This document shows positions 20,763 to 31,884 of a stretch of 64,000 bases of DNA, piece by piece. The stretch comes from Simmondsia chinensis (taxonomy: Eukaryota; Streptophyta; Magnoliopsida; Caryophyllales; Simmondsiaceae), in the NCBI GenBank assembly GCA_018398585.1, contig JAGTTD010000011.1, positions 32,732,164-32,796,163 on the forward strand, in the 5' to 3' direction. Below the pieces are notes generated by a model, which was not told the DNA's origin, ran no database searches, and saw nothing but the letters and a program-made list of their open reading frames with translations. Each line of letters starts with the position of its first letter. Position 1 is the stretch's first letter. A program made the position numbers and the translations under genes.

Positions 20763-23382
20763 CTATGTTCTTAAGGCACAACTTTCTCTTGGACATAGGA
20801 GAACGTTGTGCACCAAATTTTCAAAATTCAAAAAAGAAGACCCATTCGGAAACAAAGTCCCTTGATGAGCCAATCTCTTAAACTCCATAGCCTTCTTCCT
20901 CATCTCTCTCCCCTTTTCGCCTTCTATCACTTCCTTCACCACCTCTTCTACCACCTCTCTCTTCACCTTCCCACCTTCAATCTCCACTCCTACTCCCCAT
21001 TTCTCACTGCACCACCATGAATTTGTCATCTGATCTGCAAAAAATGGCCATATAATCATGGGCACCCCGCAACTTACACTCTCCATCACCGAGTTCCACC
21101 CACCGTGAGTCAGAAACCCACCGATGGCTGGGTGCGCCACCACCTTCCTCTGGTTGCACCACCCCACCAGCTTTCCCCTCCCTCTTATCTCCGACTTGAA
21201 CTCCTCCTGAATCAAAATATAGATAAATGATAAGCACGAAGTTAACGGAATACCTTGATTGTAGAATTAGATATGGACTTGGTAGATCGCCTTAGGAACC
21301 GTATAAAATTAACCAAGAGGGGTACCAATGTCTTCTAATTTTCCGCGTCACTGAAACCAAGAGCTAGAGATGTGACTCTAGGGAGAATTGGGCATGGAAG
21401 AGACTTTTCTAATAATCATATGAATGTGTTATTAATAGGAGACAGGTGGACAATATTTTTAAGGATAAAACTCAGTCCTCATTTAACGCCAATTCCTCGT
21501 TGATGTAAGAGAAAACTGCACATTACAATAGCAGGGTATAGTCCTGCTGGAGTATAAAATTAATCTTGAACCGTCAGCTATTAGCTTAAGCTTTTAAGAA
21601 AGTTGTTTTATTGATATAGTATGTCTTGTAGATCTAGGGGTCATGAGTTTAAATCCCAATAACTCTTACTTTCAATGTTAGCATAATTTAGAAAAAGATA
21701 TGAGGTAAGTCGGTGCAATATTTACGCTTTAAACCCAATTGACATTTGTTTAAGGGGCTATTTTAGAATACAAAACCAATCTTGGACCATTATCAATCAC
21801 CAACTTGGAGAAGAGATGGTAGTTGATAAGTCCATAACTTATGAGATAATCAACTAACAAAATGGGGGCCGATTCATTGACTTACAGATAACTTCCAACC
21901 CGATTCTCCTGCAACCAGATCAGGACGGATCACCCAGAGGAAATTCTGCCCGCTCCGTGCTAGTCCCCAAGCAAGCTCCATGAGAACATCTTGGTTGATT
22001 TTCATAATACTTCCAAAGTTGACGTAGATCACGGACCTGGGTTTCTTAGAATCGAGCCATTGAAGGCAACTGGGATCTTCCTCCCACAGATTGGATTGAA
22101 CGCATTCCGGGGGTTGGGAATTGTGGAGATGAAGGGGGCCGATGGGGAAGATGGGAGAAGAGAGAGATTGGGAGATAGAATGAAGGGCGGCGGATTCAAG
22201 GGAGGGAATGGTGTGGAAGATGATGGGGGCGGCGGAGCGGCGGAGCCGGTGGATACGGCGGAGGAGGAGGTTGAGCATGGTGTCGTTGATGTCAGTGGTT
22301 CGTATGAAGCTGGGGAGGTGCTTCAATCTGATGCCTTCCATGGCTGGTATCCCCTCTATGGGTTGGTCCATGTATCCGTTTGTCAAGTCGTTCGGATCTG
22401 CTCAATTTTGAGATTGTTAAATGTTCTCATTGTAAGTCAAGCCAGAAACTTAATTGTAAAACAATCAATAATCTCAAAAATTTAAATCGATGGGTTATAT
22501 CTGGTGTTAAAATTATATCATTATATCTTTTCTTTCGTACAACTCTAATATGAAGTTCAGTATCAGATTCACATGTGGAGTGTAAACAACACTCTATCAT
22601 ATACGAGTTTCTTCTTCAATTCTACCTCTCACGTGCGCCAATGCAACTGAGAATTACTTCTCATTGAATTCACCATTCATTGAAGAAGTCCTAGCCACAC
22701 TAGATTCATTCTTATGGACCCTTTTTCTTGAAACTAGGTCAGGCAATTGAACATGGGGTAAGATCATCAATTTACTCTTATATTATATAAAGAAATCAAC
22801 TATTTCAAAGTTTAAGCTGATGAATAAAGGCTTAAAACAATAAACGATACCTTTGAGAGGTACAATACCCTCATCAATAAGCCGTTGATACTGAGAATAC
22901 CCAAGAAAAGCACCCACACTAGCAGTCCAAAACAACGCTATAGGTAATCCCATTTCCTTTGCAGCATCCAAGCAGAACCCCATGCTACTATCCGCCACTA
23001 TACACTTCACCGGCGGCACCCCATCTCCACCATTGAGCTTCTCAAGCAGCTCCTTGAACGGCCCAAGACAGGCTGTGCCAGCTGCAGAGACTGATAATGA
23101 TGGGATATCCTGGGTGGCGTCGGGGTGGTCATCGTCGAAGGGAAGGCCGTCAGGGATGGCAGCAAAGTGGAAGGAAGGGAGGGAATCGAGGGCGGCGCTG
23201 CCACAAGATCGGAGGAGGCGGCGGTGGTTGTGGTGGGTGTTGACGAAAGTGATGTGGAAGTGGAAGTGGGAGTGGAGGAGATGGGCTAGATCTAGCATTG
23301 GGGTTATGTGGCCTTGCGTCGGGTATGGCACGCATACCGTGTGTGGCTTCCAGCTGACACGCTTTGATTCTTCGGCCTCCAT
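20763..23382 (-). CDS. UGT85-like UDP-glycosyltransferase, three exons
   Basis: Exons are 22851-23382 (start ATG at 23382), 21886-22397 and 20763-21206; donors are GTATCG and GTAAGT, and acceptors follow GAGCAG and TTCAG. The product has 495 residues, close to the usual 480-490. It is a soluble family-1 enzyme that moves a sugar, probably glucose, from a UDP-sugar onto a small acceptor. The catalytic pair is His25 (YPTQGH) and Asp131 (VADSS). The PSPG box spans about 364-407, from WCNQ to FFADQ; the final Q suggests UDP-glucose. The box reads THGGWNS where most members have THCGWNS. UGT85 proteins act on iridoids, cyanohydrins and other aglycones, so the acceptor is open. The frame is intact across all exons. 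Confidence 0.95.
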
Positions 23383-24476
23383 TTCTATATTTTTGGGATG
23401 GAGTCACATCTGTGTATGGGTGATCTATTTATTTGAACTAATAAGCTTGCGTTAACTTTGATCCTTTTTTCAATAATTAGCAAAAAACCGGTAATATAAA
23501 ATAGGAAACTCTTACGGACAAACCTGCGACAACCCGTATAGAAAAGATGAACAAAATACAAAATAGTACAACATCCCAGCACGAGAAAGAGGGTTATACA
23601 AGAAAAAAAAAAGCAGACAAAAATTGACATACACTAGATGTTTCAACCACCTCTAGAGAGGAGTCGGAATGAGCCAAAAAAAGGGAGGAAACGAACCAAA
23701 AAACAGAAAACCAAATATGAGAAACCCCTAATTCATTAATGCAAAATGCCCAATCACAACCCATTTATCTCAATCAAATTTTAACTCCAACACTTTCCCA
23801 AGCTCCCATGTGTTGATTTTATCTAATAATTAAGAATTTGGATGGTGAATTCTTTTTCATGATGTTAGAATTTTATCGATTAAATGTTGGATGAGGTGCT
23901 TCAATTTTACTTGAGAAACTTGGTTCAACAAATGAAATTTATGAGAGGGTTGATCACTTTATATACTCCTCCTCACTTTTATTGTATCTTGCGGGTCCGG
24001 AATAAGCCTAATGGGTCACATGTGTGTTGTCCAATGTCGCAATGGGTCGGCTATCGCGGCACTATACAAACTTTTCCTAAGCCGGAATTTTAAATTTATG
24101 GCATTTGATTATATATGCAAAATGCTTAATTACAACCGATTCATCTTCATCAAATTATTCACGTTTCAAACTTGTGATTTTGTTTATTTCTATTATGTAT
24201 TGAAATAAGTGTTTTGATTGTATACGCAAAACACTTTATTAGAGAGATTGCATGGACACTAATGTCAAAATATTTTCACGATTTATGAAGACATTACATA
24301 AGCCATGACCTAACATTTTCGTACACATATGAGTCCATTATGATAAATATAATAAAAAAACTTTGTTGTTGTTGAGTTACTATGAAGGAATAACCGAACA
24401 CAAAAGTCTTGTGTTTTGTCTTTGCTTTTCGTCTTATTCCTTTTTTATATACAAGGTTTTTTTTTTTTTTTTTTTT
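23383..24476. other. Promoter region of the glucosyltransferase and AT-rich spacer
   Basis: The first 250 bp should hold the promoter and 5' UTR (minus strand), but no clear TATA box was identified. Farther right, ATGCAAAATGC(C/T)(C/T)AATCACAACC-type phrases recur at about 23739, 24115 and 24215, suggesting an old repeat. A poly-T run fills 24457-24476. Confidence 0.4.
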
Positions 24477-24721
24477 GGATACCAAAGAGGGTACCAAACC
24501 GCCGTCATCGGATCCTATTAGAATTTCGAAGTTAAGCATGCTTGGGCGAGAGTGGTACCAGGATGGGTGACCTCCTGGGAAGTCCTCACCCCCAGGTTAG
24601 GGGCACTGAAAAACAGCCTCTCTTCAGGGTAACACCCTGAAAGGGGAAGGCTGCGTATATTCACCCCCCCACACCCTGCGTAGGTGGGAGCCCTTGAGGC
24701 ACTGCGTATATTCCTTTTTTT
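24477..24721 (+). mobile_element. 5S rRNA-derived SINE with RTE-like 3' part (copy 1)
   Basis: The first 115 bp follow plant 5S rRNA: GGATCCTATTAGAATT, GAAGTTAAGCATGCTTGGGC, GATGGGTGACCTCCTGGGAA and GTCCTC, so the internal box A, intermediate element and box C of the RNA polymerase III promoter are recognisable. From about 24595 it continues with AAACAGCCTCTCTTCAGGGT, GGGGAAGGCTGCGTATATTC and GGAGCCCTTGAGGCACTG, matching RTE LINE 3' ends. It ends TATATTCCTTTTTTT rather than in TTG repeats. It is preceded by a poly-T tract, and its target duplication is not clear. Confidence 0.85.
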
Positions 24722-25156
24722 AGTCCTCTTCGCTCTTTCCTTTCTCTGCTCTCTTTTTTGGTTCCAAGCGAGAAGATCTGTTCTTGGGGTGCCATTTATT
24801 ACTCTCGGTAGGCCTTATTTAAAAAATTAAACCACTCAGGTAGTCTAAGTCGTTTTTAAGCATTGGCTTTGTTAGAAAAATGATAAAACCTAAATCCAAA
24901 TTATTAGGAAAGTTGTATCCCAATTGGTAAATATCCCAATCCCACATTAACAATTTAGAGGGAGTAGTTGGATTTATAAGGGTGAGTGTTTTTAACTTAC
25001 TTGAATTAAGCCTTGGGTGAAGGAATGGTGGGAACCACCCGCAGTGCTGTGCTCGGGCGAGGGTGTGGGTGTGGGTGAGCTTTTTCACCCCGGGTATATT
25101 TATTTTGCGGAAATTTATGATAAATAGCTGTTGGGCTTCGTTTTAAATACCCATAT
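24722..25156. other. Spacer, no gene seen
   Basis: Contains CACACCCACACCCTCGCCC-like simple sequence (25050-25080, minus strand reading) and the start of an older repeat at 25127 (TGTTGGGCTTCG), which resumes after the solo LTR at 27453. No coding sequence is seen. Confidence 0.4.
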
Positions 25157-27447
25157 TGTAATACCCGGCTTAATTAAATTAAATTTGGTATTACAATATG
25201 TGAAACTAAGGGCATTTAAATTAAGTTAAAACTCGCTATTACTTCGATTAGAATCCAAAATAAAAATAAATAAACAAATAAATTTGAAAAGAAAAGGAAA
25301 AAAAAAGGAAATAGAAAAGGAAAAAGGAAAAGAAATGGAAAAAGGGGGAAAAAGGAAAAGAAAAGAAAAGAAAAATATAATAAAATAATAATAAAGTATC
25401 AATTTTCCCCGACCCCACGTTTTTTTTTCTGCACTCACCCGTACAACTCCCTTTCTCTCTCCTCACCATCTCTCTCACCCTCACCCTCACCCTCACCCTC
25501 ACCGGCTCTCTCGGCTACCGTCTCCGCCACCGCGTCTTCGCTCATCTACCGTCACGGTATTACGGTGCCGCCTTCCCACTAGGGTACCGCCTCGACCCTA
25601 ACCACTGTACCGCCTCTAACCACTGTACCGCCCACCGACGCCGACCACCTTCACGGTGCCGCCAGGCCGTCGCCGGTACCACTACCGCCTCCCCAACCAC
25701 CACGGTACGTGTCCCTCTTTGTCCTCTTTTCTCTTCTTTACCGTCTCCCACCACCCCGGTACCGCCGCCCTTCCCACTACCGCCAACCCCCTTCACGGTA
25801 CGACCCCGACCCTCATAGTACTGCCTGACCCACGCGGTACCGCCCGACCCACGCGGTACGACCCCGACCCACACGGTACCGTCCGACCCACCCCGGTACC
25901 GCCTCCCTCCCCACTACCGCCACCCACCTTGACGGTACAACCGTGGCCACCACGGTACCGCCTGACCTCCCTTGGGTCTATAAATACCCCACACCCTCCA
26001 CCCCTCAACCACGCACCACCACCCATCTCTCTCTCTCCTCTTGGTTCTCTCTGTATCACCCACGACCCTCTCTCCCCTCCCCTCACCGGTGCCGCCACCT
26101 TGCCGGCGCAACTCCGACCGATTCTCCGGTGCGGTCACCTAGCCGGCACAGCTCCGACCGACCCGCCGGTGCGGCCACCGCCCCGGAACAGTACCGGCCA
26201 CCCTGCCGGTAACGTTATCTCGTCAATTTCAAGGCTAATCAACTATAGAAACTGAGTTTTTGGGTTAAAAGCTAGAATCTGTAAGTATAGTGCTTCCCCT
26301 ACTTGTTTATAAAGTATGAAAATTGCTTTAAATGACTTGATTTGTGAGACTTATATTTTAAATAATTTATTGTTTTGATAAAATAGGATTGGGTATATTT
26401 GTTTATGTGATTTTGTGATTTATACTCTTATGGGTTAAATTATTGGTTTATACGTTTATTTAACATGTGAAATTTCGAAAGGATTTTTACGAATCTGTGA
26501 ATTTCAAAGGAGTTTTTACGAATATATGAATTTCAAAGGAGTTTTTACGAATATATGAATTTCAAAGGAGTTTTTACGTATATGTGAATTTCGAAGGAAT
26601 TTTTACGAATATGTGAATTTCGAAAGAAATTATTGCGAACTTATGATTTGAATTTGAAAAGGTTTTATAGAGCTTACAGATAACTACGTTGACCTTCCGA
26701 GGTCCATCGACTATGGAATACGAAATACGAAAGTCGACCACGACCCTTTCGCGGGAATAATACCGGCATGTAGTTTACGATGTCTGTTAGTTCTTCGGAA
26801 CTAACAGATGCTACGTTTTGATCCTAGCAGATCTGTCGACTGGGAACCGATAAACCGGTTCGAATACGAAATGCGAACGTCGATTACGATCCTGTCGCGG
26901 GAATAATACCGGCCGTAGATGCGTCTGTAAGTTTACCAAAAGGATTTTATGAAATGACTGAGTTATGAAATAAAATAATTTTTAAAGATTATGGATTTTA
27001 CTGGTTTTAATTGAAATGTTATCCGTTTTTAATAATATGCCTGATCCGGGTAGGGAATGTGCTATACTTACTGAGCGCGTTGTTTGCTCACCCAATTCGC
27101 CAGATTAGTAGCTCATGGCAGTTATAGAAGGACGAGGAAGGCAAAGCGACTCGTTGTTCTGAACATTTTGTTGATTTCGAAGTTTAGCTATTTAAATAGG
27201 TTCGTAATAAAATATGATGAACTATTTGAGGTATTGAAATTTGGAGCTTCCGCACTATTAGGACTAAATCATTGGTATGATGTATTTGGATTTGATGTTA
27301 TGAATTTTGGAAAAATTTGTGGAATTAGAGGAAATTGTGATGGAAAGATTTTGGGCTTCGTACTATGATGGGGGATTTCATTGTAGTACGGCCATGTAGC
27401 GCCCGTTTAACTTAAGCATATTCGGTATTTAAGTTGGGGGCGTTACA
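25157..27447 (+). mobile_element. Solo LTR, Tekay/Del-like Gypsy, 2291 bp, TSD CATAT
   Basis: It opens TGTAATACCCGG and closes GGGGGCGTTACA, the end pattern familiar from plant Tekay/Del elements. It is bounded by perfect 5-bp duplications CATAT at 25152-25156 and 27448-27452. A TATA box (TATAAATACCCC) lies at 25979-25990. An ACCGCC-rich U3 precedes it and a CT/CCGG-rich leader follows. The phrase TACTTACTGAGCGCGTTG near 27067 is also typical of such LTRs. Internal short repeats of GAATTTC(A/G)AAGGA(G/A)TTTTTACG occur at 26465-26630. No internal region is left, so LTR-LTR recombination is the likely origin. Confidence 0.92.
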
Positions 27448-27452
27448 CATAT

Positions 27453-28250
27453 ACCGTTACTAGCCGTTTGGGCTTAACATTAATAATCTTAAACATTGGG
27501 CTTCCTATTCAATTGCTACAGTGAGCTGTTTCTAGCTGTTGGACCTCTGTATTTATTTGCTGTAATTATACCGGTTGTATTTTTTATTAGTATAAATAGA
27601 GTATCCCACCTTAGGTTCCAATTCATCCAAAAAACCGCAACTTCTTCTTCCTAATTCTCTCTCATTCTTCGTTGTTATTCTCTTCACGATTCGGGCAAAG
27701 TTCGAGGCGTTCCTAACCTGCAATTAAAGAGGGCACGCTAAGGGTCAGACCGTGTAAATCCTGGAGGACGGCCGCCTACATATCTGTTTGCACTGGAGCA
27801 GAGGCCAAATCGTCTTTTAGGAAAGTGGTATTTCCCACGGTACTGTACCTTTTGTATTTTCTAACCTGTTCTTCCTCTTTCGGTATTATTTGATTGTTGT
27901 GTTCATTTATTTGGCTGCGTTTATTCAATATAAAATTACTGGAATATTTACTGTGTTATATCGAATCTTAACGCTGCGTTTTTACTGTTTTTGCAGTGAA
28001 AATTTCCTGTATTTTTCGTTTAAGCTTGCTATTTTTTGCTGTTTTATTTTACAGTAATATTTCGGTTATTTTACAGCAATATTTTGGCTATTTTACTGTA
28101 ATTACAGCAGTACTATTTTCGTTATTTTTACTGTATTTTTTCGGTTAATTTTCGGTAATATACAGCAGTATTTTACGTATTACTATACGCAGTATTGTCA
28201 TTGTACACGCTATATTTCCAACGGGCTTTATTTTATTAGCCGTCCACACC
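27453..28250 (+). other. LTR- or promoter-like block with TATA box, probably an older repeat split by the solo LTR
   Basis: TATAAATAGAGTA occurs near 27592, followed by a CT-rich leader with TTCTCTCTCATTC. Motifs AGCTGTTGGGCTT (left of the solo LTR) and GCCGTTTGGGCTT (right) suggest one disrupted element. From 28000 to 28190 the sequence is a loose repeat of TTTTACAGCAATATTTCGG-like phrases. No open frame of note and no target duplication was found. Confidence 0.35.
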
Positions 28251-28731
28251 TTGACTCGCTCAATGCTTAGTATTAACCCATCTATCTCTACTTGTCATAT
28301 ATGTTATTTGGTGTATCATTAGTTACTTATTTATAATCTTGAATAAATTAAAAATATTAAACAATACAATAATGCCTTTATCGAATTAGAGTTCCTTTCA
28401 TGTTTTGTAGAACACAAACGTTTTTATTCTTTTCATCTCCGCACCGTTTTATATTCTGAATTATTGTATAGTCATGTATTATGATATGGTCATTTTAAGT
28501 AATTGATTGGAATTCATGTGTACAGTAAGAAAACGATAGAGTATATTTTTCTGCTCAAGCTTTTTTCTCGAGAAAATCTTCCTTCTTCCTTCAAATAGGA
28601 GTAAAAACAACCATCTAAAAAAAATTAAAAAAACTTAAAATTAGCAAGTTCAAAATTATTAGAAACAAGTTTTTACAAAAATATATTATATAGAAAGTAT
28701 TTTTAAAAATTTAGTTTTTTTACAACCTGAT
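28251..28731. other. AT-rich spacer, nothing recognised
   Basis: No open frame, splice pattern or repeat family was identified. Confidence 0.45.
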
Positions 28732-28851
28732 CAACAACAGCAGCAACAACAGATTTCGTGTCTCAAGGGTTGCTGCATAAGGAGGGTCTTGGAGGGATAG
28801 GAGGTATGCAGCCTTATCCCTTCAGGATAATACCCTAACGAGAGACTGTTT
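28732..28851 (-). mobile_element. RTE/SINE 3' tail fragment
   Basis: The minus strand reads GAAACAGTCTCTCGTTAGGG, then GGGATAAGGCTGCATACC, GAGACACGAAATCTG and TTGTTGCTGCTGTTGTTG, the common RTE/SINE tail. It is truncated and has no clear target duplication. Confidence 0.75.
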
Positions 28852-29694
28852 CAAAAAATTCTTAACTGAGAAGCATGAAAAGTATACAAGCATACAAACA
28901 TTTAGGTGCAAGAGCATACACAATGACACATAACAAGCATATACAGAATATAAAGTAGCGAGTAGACAAAACAACAGCAAGACGACAGACAAGCCTAATT
29001 TACGTATGTTTAAAAACATTTTTCACGAGTAGCTTTGGATGAATCCAAATTTATTAAATCAAAGCAAATATTACTAGCAAATGAATTCATATCCGACATA
29101 GCTGTCAGTATGCGATTATATTACTAAATATTCATGCATGGCTGTAGTTACCATGTGAACTACTGTTTGCACACGTGAATAATTAAATTATAAATATATA
29201 TTTTTATATTTTCTGTTAAGAAATTAATAATTTATGAGGGGTAATTAGTATAATAGAAATTAGTTTTTTCTGTCTTTAGTAAGGAAAACTTTTTCAAATA
29301 ACCAGGATATAAAGCCCTTAAAAATTCAAAAGGTAAATAATATCGAGACAAATTAATCAATGCTCGAGCAATAATAAAAAAAGGTTAAACACAAAACTCA
29401 AATAAACCAAAATCCATAGACAAAAGCAACCACACGCCAAAGCAACCAAAGCTAATGCAAAAACGATAGAAAAAGACCGAACAAAACCAACTGAACCAAC
29501 AAAATGAAAGTCCCCCAAAACACAAAAAGCCAAATCTCCAAAAGAAAGCATACATCGAATGATGGCTAAGAAAGTCGTACCGCCTTGATCTTGTGTTACA
29601 TTGGAAGTGGACGTGCTTTTCTGTCTAACTTTGCTGTATTTCGACACTCCAGCATAAAAGGGGATTCATAGGGTTATTTCCTTGGTACGCACGT
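28852..29694. other. Spacer, no gene seen
   Basis: AT-rich sequence. A 96-codon minus-strand frame (29357-29647) is hydrophobic, lacks any recognised motif and sits without splice or promoter support, so it is not annotated as a gene. Confidence 0.4.
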
Positions 29695-30173
29695 GTCACA
29701 ATCCATGATCAATCAAGGAAAGAATCACTCAATCAGTCAAATAATCAAACTCAAAGATAGCAGTACGTTGTGCATAACTTAGTGAAATCCGTACAAAAGT
29801 ATAGGATTTACAAGTATAGGTATAGTACAGGAAGGTAGGGGGAAGAGATAGACTAAAAATAGAAGGGGAGGGAGACTTTGGGGGCGGGGTTAAGAGAGAG
29901 ATCAACATTCAAATTCATACATACCTTTCTTCTATACTTAAGTCCCTATATATACAGTTAGAGGAAAGATACAGTTAGAATTAAGGGCTTTGTACTTAAA
30001 TTGTCCCTCATTTAACTTCTATATTTTAGATTGTATCGGTATGACACTAAGCAATAGGAGTTGAAGGTGGTTCATGGGGTTGGGTTTTGTAAGAGGGGGT
30101 TAGTGTTTTTTAATCCTTTCAATTAATATATTTCTTATTTAGTTATCAAAAATGTATGTATACCGATATCACA
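29695..30173 (-). repeat. Possible solo LTR (low support)
   Basis: On the minus strand it would start TGTGATATCGG and end GATTGTGACA, with a TATATATAGGGAC box near 29950 and a purine-rich section. No matching 5-bp duplication flanks it, so the call rests on architecture alone. Confidence 0.3.
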
Positions 30174-30859
30174 AATCTGGGCTTGCCCCTGATTTTGTGA
30201 TAGAATAGGCCCAATGCTCGTAAAGGCCCAGCCCAATACGAAAACAAATTGACTTTCTTCAACCACCATTTTCTCTTCATTTTATACAACGAAAATTTTA
30301 ATCCAAAAAAGATATCCTTAGCAATATTTCTAATGTGTCAATTTATCTTATGTATTATCTAAAATTACTATTTTTACTTAGAAATTTGGAGGTTTGAGCA
30401 TTTATTACTTAGGTACTTTATATATCGATATATACAATGGAGTACCTCAAAATTTTTTGTTGTCTAGATATCTTTAATTCTCTTCCGTTAAAATTTTATG
30501 ATTTTTACCAAAAATAGTGAATCATTTCGATAGTATATATGAAGTTCACATTCAAATTAATCTGGAGTTTTATCATAGTTCGCTGATTTTTTTTAAAAAA
30601 TATTGGCATGATTTACATATCTTAGTAATCATGTATTAAATTAATATTTATTTGTATAAAATCAGTCAGAATTATTAAAAATCTTCAAACTTTGTCATAG
30701 GGAACTAAAATGATAAAATATTTAAAGCTCAGGATATTTCGTTGTATATATAAAAATGTCATTTATTTAAGTGATGACTATTCAAATTTTATGATACTTA
30801 AGTGATAAATACCCATAAACGAACTTGAGAAAGGAGAAAATTGATCTTTCTACATATAG

Positions 30860-30865
<6 letters not shown>
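30174..30865. other. AT-rich spacer, nothing recognised
   Basis: No open frame or known repeat. GGCCCAATGCTCGTAAAGGCCCAGCCCAATA near 30210 is a motif seen near plant genes and repeats alike. Confidence 0.4.

Positions 30866-30894
<29 letters not shown>
30866..30894. repeat. (AT)n microsatellite
   Basis: Uninterrupted AT dinucleotides directly left of a MITE. Further AT tracts occur at 31176-31198 and 31440-31472, on both sides of the SINE. Confidence 0.9.
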
Positions 30895-30895
<1 letters not shown>

Positions 30896-30896
<1 letters not shown>

Positions 30897-31175
30897 GTAA
30901 CGTTCTTATGAAAGGGGCGAATCATGACCCTCCATTATAATAGACGGCCAAGATTTATTGAATATTAAAAAAAAATAATTTACGATCAAGATTTGTTGAG
31001 TATTGAAAAAAAAAAAATTTCCTCCCTTATCCCTTTTTTCTTTTTGCCCCATGAAGGGGTATAGGCAGTAAACTGTTATTTTTTGTTAATATTCAACAAA
31101 TCTTAGCCGTTCATTACAATGGAGGACCAGGATTCGCCCCTCTTACGCTCTTACCCTTTCATAAGAATGCCATCC
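30896..31175. mobile_element. MITE with about 95-bp terminal inverted repeats (copy 1 of family)
   Basis: Left terminus GGTAACGTTCTTATGAAAG and right terminus CTTTCATAAGAATGCCATCC are inverted copies. Further inward GGGGCGAATCATGACCCTCC pairs with GGAGGACCAGGATTCGCCCC. A second family member is at 59383-59655. No transposase is encoded, and the target duplication was not resolved because of the AT tracts. Confidence 0.85.
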
Positions 31176-31197
31176 AAATATATATATATATATATAT

Positions 31198-31437
31198 AAA
31201 GGAACATACCCAGTGTCTCAAGAGTGTCTGCCTACGCAGGATCTGGGGAGGCGGATGTACGCAGCTTTCCCCCTTCAGGTTGTCAACCTGAAGAGATGCT
31301 GTTTTTCAGTACCCCCAACCTGAGGGCGAGGACTTCCCCGGATGTCACCCATCTTGGTACTACTCTAGCCTAAGCACGCTTAACTTCAGAATTATAATGG
31401 GATCCGGTGACAGGCGTGTTGGTGCCCTCTTTGGTAC

Positions 31438-31439
<2 letters not shown>
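31198..31439 (-). mobile_element. 5S rRNA-derived SINE with RTE-like 3' part (copy 2)
   Basis: Read on the minus strand from 31439 it starts GGGTACCAAAGAGGGCACC, then CACCGGATCCCATTATAATT, GAAGTTAAGCGTGCTTAGGC and GATGGGTGACATCCGGGGAA. It then gives AAACAGCATCTCTTCAGG, GGGGGAAAGCTGCGTACATC and ends GAGACACTGGGTATGTTCC. The layout and length match copy 1 at 24477-24721, including the CACTG…ATTCC-type end. It lies between AT microsatellites, which hide any target duplication. Confidence 0.87.

Positions 31440-31472
<33 letters not shown>
31440..31472. repeat. (AT)n microsatellite
   Basis: Uninterrupted AT dinucleotides at the 5' side of the minus-strand SINE. Confidence 0.9.
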
Positions 31473-31476
<4 letters not shown>

Positions 31477-31884
31477 TGAAATGGAGTTATTATTTTAATT
31501 AATTAAGTTGATGGCAGACATAATATATAAATGGACCCCTCCCCTAGATTGTGAGATGTGATGTGGCACTCAGTTTTGCATCTTATCTTCTTCTATTGTC
31601 CAATTATTGGTTTTATAGTAACTATTTGCTAATCAATTCTTGATTTAAAAGCTTAACAATCTCCTTAAAAAATATAATATAGTTCAATAACTAGACTTTA
31701 TCATGATATTATACAAATCTACCAATTTGAATTCAATCTATACTAGACTATTAAGTAGAAGTTCTCGCTTTCACCAAAATACAACAAATTCTAATATCTA
31801 AATTTTTAAGAGAAGTTTATCCAATTTCTAAAAAAAAGGAAAAAAAACAAAATTCAATATAATTTTAATGCATCAATTTAATTA

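Noticed and set aside
21991..22485. 164-codon plus-strand frame
   Set aside because: It is antisense to glucosyltransferase exon 2, whose frame carries the family motifs.
22982..23455. 157-codon plus-strand frame
   Set aside because: It is antisense to glucosyltransferase exon 1.
24500..24600. Functional 5S rRNA gene
   Set aside because: The head is diverged, lacks a proper 5S end and terminator, and runs directly into a SINE tail that recurs at other loci.
25656..26255. 199-codon proline-rich plus-strand open frame
   Set aside because: It lies across the promoter and leader of the solo LTR, is low-complexity and has overlapping long frames on both strands.
27084..27368. 94-codon plus-strand frame
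   Set aside because: It lies entirely inside the solo LTR and has no known motif.
29357..29647. 96-codon hydrophobic minus-strand frame
   Set aside because: No recognised domain, promoter or splice context; compatible with chance in AT-rich DNA.
31198..31439. Cassandra-type TRIM carrying 5S sequence
   Set aside because: No paired LTRs, primer site or polypurine tract surround any of the three 5S-bearing copies.
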